Shown: positions 1 through 9,275 of the stretch, one piece after another | Position numbering within the stretch: the stretch's first letter is position 1 | Layout of the letters: every line of letters starts with the position of its first letter | DNA from: Chitinophagaceae bacterium UBA4407 | GTDB lineage: Bacteria > Bacteroidota > Bacteroidia > Chitinophagales > Chitinophagaceae | Length of the DNA: 30,863 nucleotides | NCBI GenBank assembly: GCA_002390845.1 | Contig: DGQT01000036.1 | Span: 1 to 30,863, forward strand | Reading direction: 5' to 3' | Notes under the pieces: generated by a model | What the model was told of the DNA's origin: nothing | The model's database searches: none | What the model saw: only the letters and a program-made list of their open reading frames with translations | Translations under genes and position numbers: made by a program

Positions 1-135
1 ATTGCTATGAAGCATTCTTGCGTCGCACACTTGTACGTTCGGAACAACGGTTGACAGTCAACGGTCGACCGAAGAATCAACTGTACAAGAGTGCGACGCA
101 AGGAACGATCAACAAAGAGCTAAAGCCGGGCTCAA
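1..135. repeat. Dispersed palindromic repeat, paired copy (left end cut by window)
   Basis: The left core TTGCGTCGCACACTTGTAC (18-36) and the right core GTACAAGAGTGCGACGCAA (83-101) form an imperfect palindrome. The centre holds GTTCGGAAC and CGGTCGACCG. The right outer arm ends with GCCGGGCTC (125-133), 8 bp before the end of the protease gene. The left outer arm, expected to begin with GAGCCCGGC, lies outside the window. It is the same family as the copy at 9130-9265, which has a closely similar centre lacking about 14 nt. Confidence 0.85.
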
Positions 136-142
136 AAGAAAT

Positions 143-1759
143 TTAATTATGGCTTAGCTCTATCATCAGCGGAACTACAGTACCACCGGGCGTTTCAGCG
201 TTATCATCATCGTCTGCAACATTTAAATTACGGGTTCCTTTTTTACCGGGTACTTTAAAACCGGGTTGTTCAGGATCGTATTTTATTTTGTCTTTTTCAA
301 TAAGCTTATCGCCCAGAGCAGCTTTAATTTTTTTACTAAGGCTGCCGCTCATTCCGCTCATGGTTGCTGCAATCTGGGCTGCATCTAATTTTTGTTTTGA
401 ATACAAAATCAGCATATAATCTGTTCCTTTCTGATTGTCCATTTTTATTACTTTTTTATCAGATGGAAATGCCACAACACTGTTGGCGCCAATATGCGTA
501 GAAATCAAATCATCAAAGGGCAGCAGCAGGTTTACTTTGCCCGTAAGGTCGGTTGCAAAAGCATAGATATACGATTCTTCATCGGTAGTAATATAGAACC
601 TGAATTTTGTTCCTGATGAATATGTATCAATCATTCTGTAGGCAACAAGATCTTCTTTCTTATCGGCATCAGGAATATCTTCATCAACAACAAGGTTGCG
701 TGTAGATATTTTTGTTACTTCCATTTTGGTATCGTTATTTAACCTGAATTCTACATTGCCACCCAATGCATAACTGTTTTCTGGTTCGGGCTTAGGCTCT
801 GGCTTAGGCTCCGGCTTAGGATCTGGTTTGGGTTCAGGCTTAGGTTCGTCATGATGCTTTTCAGCGGGTTCAGGTGTGTAAGGATCAGCATAAACCTGCA
901 AAGCTTCTACGCACCATTTTGCGTAATCGTTGTAACGCACCCAAACAAATCCATGATCTGCCCAATCGCTGCCCCAGCTATTCATAATGCGGAACGAACC
1001 GCCATATTTTGTATCATCATAACCCACAACAGCCAGTGCGTGGCCACGGTGTTTCCAATCGCCCAGTACTTCACCTTCCTGGTAATTCCAAAAGTCACCT
1101 GTGATCTTCGAAAAACTTTCAGGCAGATAAAATCCGGTGGAAACAGGTGTACCTTCAGTTAATGCTTTTTTAGTTGCGTCAATTTTTTCCTGTGGTGTTT
1201 TTTCCCATTTGTCAGAGCCCATAAGTTCTGTGCTGGCAAATAAAATAGCGGCATCCTGAATTTTATAGTTTACCGCTTCTGCCTTTGCTGCATCCGTTAG
1301 CGAAGCACCGCAGTTATAGGGTACCGTAGTAATTAATGCATCGCCGCCTTTGATCATTGCCATCAGTGCATCTATGGGGTCGCTTCCATTCTGGCAATCT
1401 GCATCGTCTGCACTCTTGATCTGTTCATAAAGAAACGTTGGGGAAAAAACATATTTATCTATCAGCCCCCTGTCAGTAAGATCATGTGTTTTGGCATAAA
1501 GAATGGTGGCAATACCGTAGCCGTTTGCAAAAGCAACACAGGTACCATGGTTGCCCTGGTCGCCGGGTGTTGGGCAATATTGCTCTAAAGAAAAACTGGG
1601 TGGCAATGCCCTGAAACTGCGCAAAGAAAGCTGTATTTTCTTTGGTGTTTTGGCAACCGTGGCTGCACTAAAATTTGCGCCGGTAACATATTTGGGCTGG
1701 GCAAAAACCGACAAACCGGCAAATGCCAGTAACGCGATTAAAACAATCTTTTTCTTCAT
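143..1759 (-). CDS. Secreted papain-family (C1A) cysteine protease with DUF4384-like C-terminal domain
   Basis: A 538-residue protein with a signal peptide (about residues 1-20, ending VFA-Q). The papain-type catalytic set is visible: oxyanion Gln68 and nucleophile Cys74 in GDQGNHGTC, His240 in HRGHALAVVGY, and Asn260 in MNSWG. No clear inhibitory propeptide is seen, since the catalytic domain starts at about residue 50. Residues about 305-327 form a proline/glutamate/lysine linker of PEPK/PKPE units. The C-terminal part (about 335-510) resembles DUF4384, seen in its YIYAFATDLTGKVNLLLPF stretch. By family it should hydrolyse peptides in the periplasm or outside the cell; the substrate is unknown. 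It starts with ATG, has no neighbour in the same transcription unit, and a palindromic repeat lies directly after its stop. Confidence 0.9.
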   Translation of the reverse strand: MKKKIVLIALLAFAGLSVFAQPKYVTGANFSAATVAKTPKKIQLSLRSFRALPPSFSLEQYCPTPGDQGNHGTCVAFANGYGIATILYAKTHDLTDRGLIDKYVFSPTFLYEQIKSADDADCQNGSDPIDALMAMIKGGDALITTVPYNCGASLTDAAKAEAVNYKIQDAAILFASTELMGSDKWEKTPQEKIDATKKALTEGTPVSTGFYLPESFSKITGDFWNYQEGEVLGDWKHRGHALAVVGYDDTKYGGSFRIMNSWGSDWADHGFVWVRYNDYAKWCVEALQVYADPYTPEPAEKHHDEPKPEPKPDPKPEPKPEPKPEPENSYALGGNVEFRLNNDTKMEVTKISTRNLVVDEDIPDADKKEDLVAYRMIDTYSSGTKFRFYITTDEESYIYAFATDLTGKVNLLLPFDDLISTHIGANSVVAFPSDKKVIKMDNQKGTDYMLILYSKQKLDAAQIAATMSGMSGSLSKKIKAALGDKLIEKDKIKYDPEQPGFKVPGKKGTRNLNVADDDDNAETPGGTVVPLMIELSHN

Positions 1760-2100
1760 GTACTATTAATTAGATGGATTTTACAATAAGCTGCAATATG
1801 AGCTATATGCTGCAAATTTTTGTACCCGCTAAAGGGTATTTTATAAAAGCTGGCAGGTGTTCCTGTTAAACATGCCGGAATGTGCCGCTTATTGATGTTG
1901 CTGCAAAATGCTGCAAGATATTCTACAGTAAAAGTGAGTGACACAACGAAAGCTTAATAGTAGCAATGCAGCGTAGTACAAACCAAAAATCTCAATTGAA
2001 GCCGTGTGAATGTATTCATAAACAATAAGGCTTTTGTTACTGCTATTTAAATGATAAAAAAAACTTAACTGCTAAAAGATTCTGCTGTACTTTTAAAATT
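1760..2100. other. Intergenic region between divergent protease and fucosidase genes
   Basis: This divergent spacer of 341 bp must carry promoters for both flanking genes. It also contains a solo repeat arm at 1925-1972. I see no clean TAnnTTTG box on either strand; the closest is TACTTTTA just before the fucosidase ATG, which is too near the start to be persuasive. No RNA gene or coding sequence is apparent. Confidence 0.5.
1925..1972 (-). repeat. Dispersed repeat, solo right arm, GAGTGACACAA variant
   Basis: The core GTAAAAGTGAGTGACACAA occupies 1928-1946, followed by CGAAAGCTTAATAGTAGCAA. The last part matches the arm at 25913-25935 (CAATAGTAGCAATACAG), confirming that the outer arm is conserved as well as the core. 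Confidence 0.75.
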
Positions 2101-3525
2101 ATGAAACCTACACTCATCTTATTGCTTTCAGCCTGCCTTTGTATAAGAATAAATGCCCAGCCGGTTAAACCTTTTGGCCCCATACCATCTGCACGCCAGT
2201 TACAATGGCAGGATATGGAATTCTATCTCTTTACCCATTTTGGCCCCAACACTTTTACCGACCTGGAATGGGGCAAAGGCACTGAACAGGAAGAAGTATT
2301 TAATCCCACACAATTAGACTGCAGGCAGTGGTGCCGCATTGCAAAAGCTGCGGGTGCAAAAGGCATCATCATTACCGCCAAACACCATGATGGTTTTTGC
2401 TTATGGCCCAGCAAGTACTCAACACATACGGTGGCGCAAAGCAAATGGAAGAATGGTAAAGGCGATGTATTAAAAGAGTTATCGACAGCCTGCAAAGAAT
2501 ACAATTTAAAACTCGGCATTTATCTTTCGCCGTGGGACCGTAACCATCCAAAATATGGCACCGATGAATACAACACTGTTTTTGTAAATATGATGAAAGA
2601 AGTTGTATCACGCTATGGTCCTTTGTTTGAATTCTGGTGGGATGGTGCCAATGGCGAAGGCCCCAATGGCAAGAAACAAATTTATCAATGGCACCGCTTT
2701 GAACAAACCCTGCGAACCATAGCACCCAATACGCCGGTATTCAGTGATATTGGCCCTGATATTCGCTGGGTTGGCAACGAAAATGGTTTTGCCGGAACCA
2801 CCAACTGGAATTTATTGGATACCGCAGGATTCAGCCGTGGCGCTGGCGGACCTTCAACCGATACACTCAACAGCGGAAACGAAAATGGTAAAAACTGGAT
2901 ACCCGCAGAATGCGATGTAAGCATAAGGCCGGGCTGGTTTTACCATGCAAGCGAAGATGAAAAAGTAAAAACCCCGGAACAGTTATTCGAACTCTATTTA
3001 AAATCTGCAGGCCGCGGTTCAAGTTTATTATTGAATGTGCCACCAGACAGAAGGGGGCTTATTAATGAGCATGATTCTGCTGCTTTGGTTGGGTTTAAAA
3101 AGCTCAGGGATGAAAGCTTTAAAACCAATCTTGCAGCAAATGCAAAAAAGGAAATCTTTTACGATAACGTGCTTTTTACCAAACAAACTTTTGCTGATGG
3201 CAACCTGAAAACTTTTGAAAAAAATACCGATTACAAAAACACAGCATACTCTTTAAAATTCCCCGCAGCCCAAACCATTAACTGTGTTGTATTGCACGAG
3301 GCAATTGAATATGGCCAGCGTGTAAGCAGTTTTTCCATTGAATTACTTGATGGTACCAATGTGTTGCAGAAACTCAACGGCACCACTATTGGGCGCAAAC
3401 GTATTATTACATTTCCTGCGCAAAATATAAGTGCTGTAAGGTTTACCGTTACTGGTGCAAAAGCAGCACCACTTATCAGTGAAATTGAACTTTACAACAT
3501 AGATGAAAAGCTGGTTGAAAAGTAG
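2101..3525 (+). CDS. Secreted GH29 family alpha-L-fucosidase
   Basis: A 474-residue protein with a signal peptide (about 1-19, ending INA-Q). Family GH29 hallmarks are present in order: WQDMEFYLFTHFGPNTFTD (36-53), AKHHDGFCLWPS (93-104), GIYLSPWD (139-146) and the nucleophile region FEFWWDGANG with Asp181. The barrel is followed by GSSLLLNVPPDRRG (about residues 307-320) and a beta-rich C-terminal region of about 130 residues that resembles a carbohydrate-binding beta-sandwich. The usual role is removal of terminal alpha-L-fucose from glycans in the periplasm or outside the cell, and the overall pattern looks closer to GH29 subfamily B. No SusC/D or other polysaccharide-utilisation genes adjoin it, so it stands alone here. 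The acid/base residue was not assigned. Confidence 0.93.
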   Translation: MKPTLILLLSACLCIRINAQPVKPFGPIPSARQLQWQDMEFYLFTHFGPNTFTDLEWGKGTEQEEVFNPTQLDCRQWCRIAKAAGAKGIIITAKHHDGFCLWPSKYSTHTVAQSKWKNGKGDVLKELSTACKEYNLKLGIYLSPWDRNHPKYGTDEYNTVFVNMMKEVVSRYGPLFEFWWDGANGEGPNGKKQIYQWHRFEQTLRTIAPNTPVFSDIGPDIRWVGNENGFAGTTNWNLLDTAGFSRGAGGPSTDTLNSGNENGKNWIPAECDVSIRPGWFYHASEDEKVKTPEQLFELYLKSAGRGSSLLLNVPPDRRGLINEHDSAALVGFKKLRDESFKTNLAANAKKEIFYDNVLFTKQTFADGNLKTFEKNTDYKNTAYSLKFPAAQTINCVVLHEAIEYGQRVSSFSIELLDGTNVLQKLNGTTIGRKRIITFPAQNISAVRFTVTGAKAAPLISEIELYNIDEKLVEK

Positions 3526-3539
3526 AAGTAGTTTTATAA

Positions 3540-3635
3540 TTGGCCCGGCTGAAGTAACCTTGATTGAGCTTTACTTGTGTCACTCACTTGTACGTTTGGA
3601 TTCTATGTTAAGCTTTTATCTAAGCGTAGATTCAA
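3540..3635 (+). repeat. Dispersed repeat, long left arm, TTGTGTCACTC variant
   Basis: GGCCCGGC (3542-3549) is followed by the core TTGTGTCACTCACTTGTAC (3575-3593), then GTTTGGATTC and an inner segment AGCTTTTATCTAAGCGTAGA (3611-3630). The inner segment is shared with the arms at 13668-13760 and 15893-15990. It lies just after the fucosidase stop. Confidence 0.8.
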
Positions 3636-3669
3636 GAGAATTTACATAAAGAAAACAAAGTGCCTATTT

Positions 3670-4185
3670 TTAATGCGAACGCCGTTTCATAATAAATCGT
3701 TGCAGCAATTCTTCTCCTTCATGTTTAGTTCCATTTTGAACAAACCCGCATTTAAGCAACACTTTTTGAGAAGCAATATTTGGGATTGAAGTAATGGCAT
3801 GCAATTCATCAAACGGGTGATGCTGAAAATAATAATCAATGCCAGTCATTGTCAATTCGGTGGCGTAACCTTTGCCCCATGCAGATGGGAGCAACGCATA
3901 ACCAACTTGCATTTTATCTTTTTCATCTTCAAAAGGCAGTGGAATAAGGGCACAAGAGCCAACAAAATTATTGGTATTTTTTTCTTCAACTGACCAGCGG
4001 CCAAGGCTGGGATTGGCTGTGCAAAATTCAATATTTTGCTGCAGGAATTTTTCTGCTTCCTCTTTATTCAGGGGCTTCCTGATATAACGAACCACTTCAA
4101 TATCGCCGTTTAACAAGAAGAAATTTTCTGTATCATCAATTGTAAATTGGCGAACCAGTAAACGGGAAGTTTCAAAGATGAGCAT
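3670..4185 (-). CDS. GNAT family N-acetyltransferase (RimJ/RimL-like)
   Basis: A 171-residue protein of typical single-domain GNAT length. It opens with FETSRLLVRQFTIDD, the common start of RimJ/RimL-type acetyltransferases. The acetyl-CoA binding motif is visible as LLPSAWGKGYATE (about residues 98-110), followed by ITSIPNIASQKVLLKCGF (about 131-148), the usual Asn-x-x-S-x-x-V/L-x-x-x-x-GF segment. By family it transfers an acetyl group from acetyl-CoA to an amine; the acceptor cannot be told from the sequence. Its start lies 9 nt after the stop of the PIN-like gene, so it is probably the last gene of a three-gene minus-strand unit. Confidence 0.85.
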   Translation of the reverse strand: MLIFETSRLLVRQFTIDDTENFFLLNGDIEVVRYIRKPLNKEEAEKFLQQNIEFCTANPSLGRWSVEEKNTNNFVGSCALIPLPFEDEKDKMQVGYALLPSAWGKGYATELTMTGIDYYFQHHPFDELHAITSIPNIASQKVLLKCGFVQNGTKHEGEELLQRFIMKRRSH

Positions 4186-4194
4186 GTAATAAAA

Positions 4195-4665
4195 TTATTG
4201 AAAGTCCGGGTAAGCCTTTATAAAATCATCTGCCATATAAGGCGAAATACCCAATTCTGGTTTGCATCTCAACAAATCTGCAAAAAGCTTTTTATCTGTT
4301 GTTATAAATATTTTATCTGTTGTGGCCGCGCAGATTTTTACAATGTAAATATCTTCAGATGGGAGTTGGGCAACTAAAGCTTCAGAAAGTTCTTCTGTTT
4401 TTTCAACCCAGTATATTTTTAAAGGATTGGTTAGCCATTTCTTCATGATCCGCTTTACTTCTGCCCGCTGTATTGGCGGATACATTGATGAAGCCTCGAA
4501 CAATTCATGAAATCTTTTAGCTAACCTGCTTTCACGCTGTATTACAATCTTGTCACACACTTCAAACATTTTATCAAAAATAATAACAGCATCAGCAATT
4601 TTTGCATCATCGGCAAACCAATAATAAAACCACTCGTCTATTGTTAAATGAAATCCTCTTCCCAT
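4195..4665 (-). CDS. PIN-like domain protein (putative nuclease) paired with AAA ATPase
   Basis: I do not recognise a named family for this 156-residue protein, but the layout of acidic residues is PIN-like. Asp10-Glu11 end a first strand (GFHLTIDEW), Glu45 falls in the middle (VIQRES), Glu104-Asp105 begin a helix (LPSEDIYIVKICAATTDKIF), and Asp124 sits in FITTDKKL, much like the closing iiTtDk motif of PIN RNases. PIN proteins are metal-dependent RNases, common as toxins. The gene starts 6 nt after the ATPase stop, so the two are very probably co-transcribed and may act together. The nuclease assignment is inference from the motif pattern; a structural prediction would settle it. Confidence 0.55.
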   Translation of the reverse strand: MGRGFHLTIDEWFYYWFADDAKIADAVIIFDKMFEVCDKIVIQRESRLAKRFHELFEASSMYPPIQRAEVKRIMKKWLTNPLKIYWVEKTEELSEALVAQLPSEDIYIVKICAATTDKIFITTDKKLFADLLRCKPELGISPYMADDFIKAYPDFQ

Positions 4666-4671
4666 AAAGAT

Positions 4672-5850
4672 TTATGCTCCGAGCAGTGTTTTCAGATAAG
4701 ATAATTCCGTTTCCATAAAGCTCATAAGACCGCCTTCAATTTGTCCTTTGTCATTTACTTCCTGCACGGTTATTTTGGTTTCATCGTTTTCTACATGCGC
4801 CATGAGAAACTGCACATCATTTTTATTCAGTTCACCGGCAGCTATTTTTGTAAGCACTGCTGAAACAATGTTTTCACTGTGCGTTGTTAGGAAGATTTGT
4901 TTGTTTTCTTTTTCTACAATTTCGGCAAATACATCAACCAGCTTTCTTTGTGCAGAAGGGTGCAAATGAATTTCCGGCTCTTCTATAAAAGCAAGGGAAG
5001 TATTTTTCTTTAAAAGTTTTATCAGCATATAAAGGGTTTGGTTTACGCCGAAACCTTCATTTACCAAATCTGTTGTAAACCCTTTGCTGTTCTGTGTTCT
5101 GAGATAAAAAGAAGTGCTGCCGGGAATAGCAACAAAACGAAAAGTTTTATCGAATAGCTGCTTAAAATAGTAGTCAATTTTACCTTCAAAAGAACTTCCT
5201 TCATCTCTTATTTGCATGGCAAATAATGATTCTTCAGTTGCTTGTTCTGTTGAAAATATAGGAGAAAAGAAGCCTCTCTTTACAGAAATAAGCTCAATAC
5301 ATTTTATGCTCTCATATACAAGATTCCACGCAATAACATAGATACTTTGACTTGAATTGCTTGATAAAGAATCAAAAGTCAACCCATTCCAGATAATTCT
5401 TTCATTCTTGTATAGAATCTCTTTTTTTGTGTTTAAGGTGTACGGAAACATTAATTCAACTCTCTCTTCAACATTATCAAATTTGAACCGAATATTGGAT
5501 TGATTTAAATCTTGATTTAAGTAAAGCATCATTCGAACGTAATTCTTTTTATCATCCTCAATAGAAAAAAGGAAATCGTTACAGTTATAAGTGATTTCAA
5601 TTCTGGGGCTGGCATATTTTTGTTGGAGATGCTTTACATCAGAAATACCACCAAGATTAATAAACCCAAGATTAAAAAGGGAGTCGATCCGCTGATTCGG
5701 GTTAACAAAAAAATTCCTCATCACATAAGGCGCATAACCAACGGAAGATTTTCCACTGCCATTTGGTCCATACAAAATATTCAGCTTCTTCAAAGGAATG
5801 CTTTGCTGCTTTATACTGCGGAAATTTGATATGTCAATCTGTGTAATCAT
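4672..5850 (-). CDS. AAA family ATPase (AAA_15/AAA_21 type, DUF3696-like C-terminus)
   Basis: A 392-residue SMC/RecF-like ATPase. The N-terminus ITQIDISNFRSIKQQSIPL leads to Walker A GPNGSGKSS (28-36). Walker B is AFIEEPEIHLHPSAQ (287-301), and the following FLTTHSENIV (320-329) provides the H-loop-like His324. The last 40 residues (VNDKGQIEGGLMSF...) resemble the C-terminus of DUF3696 proteins. Such ATPases, without a TOPRIM domain, often pair with a small effector in defence or toxin-type operons, and here a PIN-like gene follows after 6 nt. It is the first gene of the minus-strand trio. Biological role unknown. Confidence 0.85.
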   Translation of the reverse strand: MITQIDISNFRSIKQQSIPLKKLNILYGPNGSGKSSVGYAPYVMRNFFVNPNQRIDSLFNLGFINLGGISDVKHLQQKYASPRIEITYNCNDFLFSIEDDKKNYVRMMLYLNQDLNQSNIRFKFDNVEERVELMFPYTLNTKKEILYKNERIIWNGLTFDSLSSNSSQSIYVIAWNLVYESIKCIELISVKRGFFSPIFSTEQATEESLFAMQIRDEGSSFEGKIDYYFKQLFDKTFRFVAIPGSTSFYLRTQNSKGFTTDLVNEGFGVNQTLYMLIKLLKKNTSLAFIEEPEIHLHPSAQRKLVDVFAEIVEKENKQIFLTTHSENIVSAVLTKIAAGELNKNDVQFLMAHVENDETKITVQEVNDKGQIEGGLMSFMETELSYLKTLLGA

Positions 5851-5939
5851 ACAACAATAGTTGCTCTAAAATAATCATTTATTTACAATGTTCCGGTTTG
5901 GTAGGTTGCGGCTGTTGAAAGCCCAGATAAATTCCTTCA

Positions 5940-5991
5940 GTACAAATGTGCGACGCAAGAATGCTCAATTCATACTCTTCAGTCCGGCTCA
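5940..5991 (-). repeat. Dispersed repeat, solo right arm
   Basis: The core GTACAAATGTGCGACGCAA (5940-5958) differs from consensus by one base near the middle. The outer end is GTCCGGCTC (5982-5990). It sits between the 5' end of the ATPase operon and the 3' end of prfC. Confidence 0.8.
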
Positions 5992-6033
5992 TAAACAACT
6001 CGCTTCGTTCAACTACAAACTCTAAACCACAAA

Positions 6034-7620
<1,587 letters not shown>

Positions 7621-7626
7621 AATTGT

Positions 7627-7719
7627 AGTCCGTAAGTCTGAAAAGTCCGTAAGTCTGAAAGAAAGCATCAGATCCGTTTTACTTACGGACTTCCGGTCTT
7701 TCAGACTTTCCCGACTTTT
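7627..7719. repeat. Short tandem/inverted GTCCGTAAGTCTGAAA repeat in prfC leader
   Basis: AGTCCGTAAGTCTGAAA occurs twice in a row (7627-7643 and 7644-7660). It is mirrored on the right by CTTACGGACTTCC and CTTTCAGACTTTCCCGACTT (7682-7718). The inverted order allows a long stem with a loop of about 22 nt, directly upstream of the chosen prfC start. Confidence 0.7.
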
Positions 7720-7727
7720 AAAAGCGT

Positions 7728-7735
7728 CAAAGGTA
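7728..7735 (-). promoter_or_regulatory. Candidate -7 box of the prfC promoter
   Basis: The minus strand reads TACCTTTG, a match to the Bacteroidota -7 consensus TAnnTTTG. No clear -33 TTTG is found 19-20 nt upstream. If used, the leader would be about 100 nt and include the inverted repeat. Confidence 0.35.
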
Positions 7736-7753
7736 AGGTTTGAAATATTTATT

Positions 7754-7805
7754 GAGCCGGGCTTGGGGTTTTCATGGCATCGCCGGTTGTGTCACTCACT
7801 TGTAC
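7754..7805 (+). repeat. Dispersed repeat, solo left arm, TTGTGTCACTC variant
   Basis: GAGCCGGGC (7754-7762), 24 nt, then TTGTGTCACTCACTTGTAC (7787-7805). It lies between prfC and the end of the glycosyltransferase gene. Confidence 0.82.
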
Positions 7806-7852
7806 TTTTTGTTTTTATGGCAACATTTGGTTGTTTAATCAATATTTTGCAA

Positions 7853-9061
7853 TTAGTGCAAACAACTTCTGAATACATGCTCAAACGTTTCAACAAACTT
7901 TGGCCAGTTGGGAAAAGCAGCGGCATAGCTTCTTCCATTTGTTGCAATTTGTGCTGCATAATTTTCATTATTATACAAGGCAATTACATGAGCCGCGAAA
8001 AGTTCAGGATCTTTTGCGCTTAAAATATGGGTGCCATCAATAAGGCCGGGAAATGTAGCAACGGCCTGTGGTGTAGAAACCGCAGGAACCCCGGCAGTAA
8101 GCGAATCGAGTATGCGGTTAATAAGGCCTGTGCCATGAAATGTGGGCACCACTGCAATTCTTACACTGTTGAATATTGCTTCCAGGTTTTCTGCATAGCC
8201 ATTGATGATAATTGATTGATATTTTTCAATGTGATTAAGCTGTTTTACCGGCGGCTTGCCTACGATCAATAGTTTGGCAGCAGGGATTTTTTGTGCTACG
8301 AGCGGCCATACTTTTTTGCAGAACCATTCCGATTCATCAACCCTGCCACCATCCAGATGCGTCATAAAAAGAATAAGATTGCTGCGGCTGCCTTTATAAC
8401 TGCAACCGAACAATTCTTCTTTTGTACCATTGGGTGCTACAATAATCAAAGCTTTCGTAGACTGCCCTAAAAGTTTTTGCAGTTTCTTTTTTTCCACTTC
8501 GGTTTGCACATGAATCAGATCCACATTTTTCAGCAGCCTTTTCTCCAGCGAAGCAATTGAAAAACTTTTAACCCAATCTGTTATGTATCTTTTTTTAATT
8601 TGACGGCTTTGTATCAATTCATTCATTGAATCGCGGTACAGGTAAGTAAGCGAATCGTTTAAGCCAACCGCAATTTTCGAGTAAAAATCAAGCTTCAGTT
8701 TTTTTGCACGCTCAATAAATTCAATGAACGTTACAGGGTAAACCCAAACCCAGTGGTAGTGTTTACCTGCAAGTGTTTGCTTTATTATTCCATCGGGCCA
8801 GTTAAAAGTGCCTGCTGCCGGTTTCAACGATTGCATCAACCGTGTTTTCCTGTTTTTTCTTTTAACCGGAATAATGTCTAAAAGAGTAATATTTTCGGGT
8901 ATCTCAGGCACCCTCTTTTCATCGGCAGTTTTATTGAATGAGAGAACCAGCAAATCAACTTTATATCGTTTGCAAAGTTCCCCAAAAAGTTTCGCTGCTG
9001 GTAATTCTTTACCGTTTAAAGGTGGAAAAGGAACGGTATCTGCTATGATGAGAAAATTCAT
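7853..9061 (-). CDS. Glycosyltransferase, GT4-like (GT-B fold)
   Basis: A 402-residue protein. The N-terminal Rossmann half begins MNFLIIADTVPFPPLNGKELPAAKLFGEL, the glycine-containing acceptor-side start of GT4 enzymes. The C-terminal half has APNGTKEELF, LLIVGKPPVKQL, NGYAENLEAIFNSVRIAVVPTFHGTGLINRILDSLTAGVPAVSTP (about residues 295-345), the typical donor-binding segment; here GTGLINRILDSL stands where many members have G-x-x-K-x-x-E. Family role: transfer of a sugar from a nucleotide donor during surface glycan assembly. It is the last gene of the polysaccharide cluster on the minus strand, but separated from the polymerase by a 136-bp palindromic repeat, so it may have its own promoter. 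Substrate unknown. Confidence 0.85.
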   Translation of the reverse strand: MNFLIIADTVPFPPLNGKELPAAKLFGELCKRYKVDLLVLSFNKTADEKRVPEIPENITLLDIIPVKRKNRKTRLMQSLKPAAGTFNWPDGIIKQTLAGKHYHWVWVYPVTFIEFIERAKKLKLDFYSKIAVGLNDSLTYLYRDSMNELIQSRQIKKRYITDWVKSFSIASLEKRLLKNVDLIHVQTEVEKKKLQKLLGQSTKALIIVAPNGTKEELFGCSYKGSRSNLILFMTHLDGGRVDESEWFCKKVWPLVAQKIPAAKLLIVGKPPVKQLNHIEKYQSIIINGYAENLEAIFNSVRIAVVPTFHGTGLINRILDSLTAGVPAVSTPQAVATFPGLIDGTHILSAKDPELFAAHVIALYNNENYAAQIATNGRSYAAAFPNWPKFVETFEHVFRSCLH

Positions 9062-9129
9062 GAATCTGTAAAATTAATAAAGCCTTGTTTTATGAAAACG
9101 CCTTTCGTGTTTTGAAAATGTAGTTTTTT

Positions 9130-9265
9130 GAACCCGGCATTTATTCTTTGGTGATCGCCTGTTGCGTCGCACACTTTTACTGAAGAATTTTCGGTCGACC
9201 GCTGTTCCGAACGTACAAGTGAGTGACACAACGAAAGCTTCATTCATATTCTGTCGCACGGCTCA
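9130..9265. repeat. Dispersed palindromic repeat, complete copy with mixed arms
   Basis: The clearest complete copy. Outer left GAACCCGGC (9130-9138); left core TTGCGTCGCACACTTTTAC (9162-9180); centre with CGGTCGACCG and TTCCGAAC; right core GTACAAGTGAGTGACACAA (9213-9231); outer right GCACGGCTC (9256-9264). The left core is of the GTGCGACGCAA type and the right core of the GAGTGACACAA type, so the copy is a hybrid. Confidence 0.88.
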
Positions 9266-9275
9266 AAAAAACTAC

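Noticed and set aside
7621..7668. Longer prfC start at 7668
   Set aside because: The added 16 residues are encoded by the inverted repeat and do not match the RF3 N-terminus; the ATG at 7620 fits family length.
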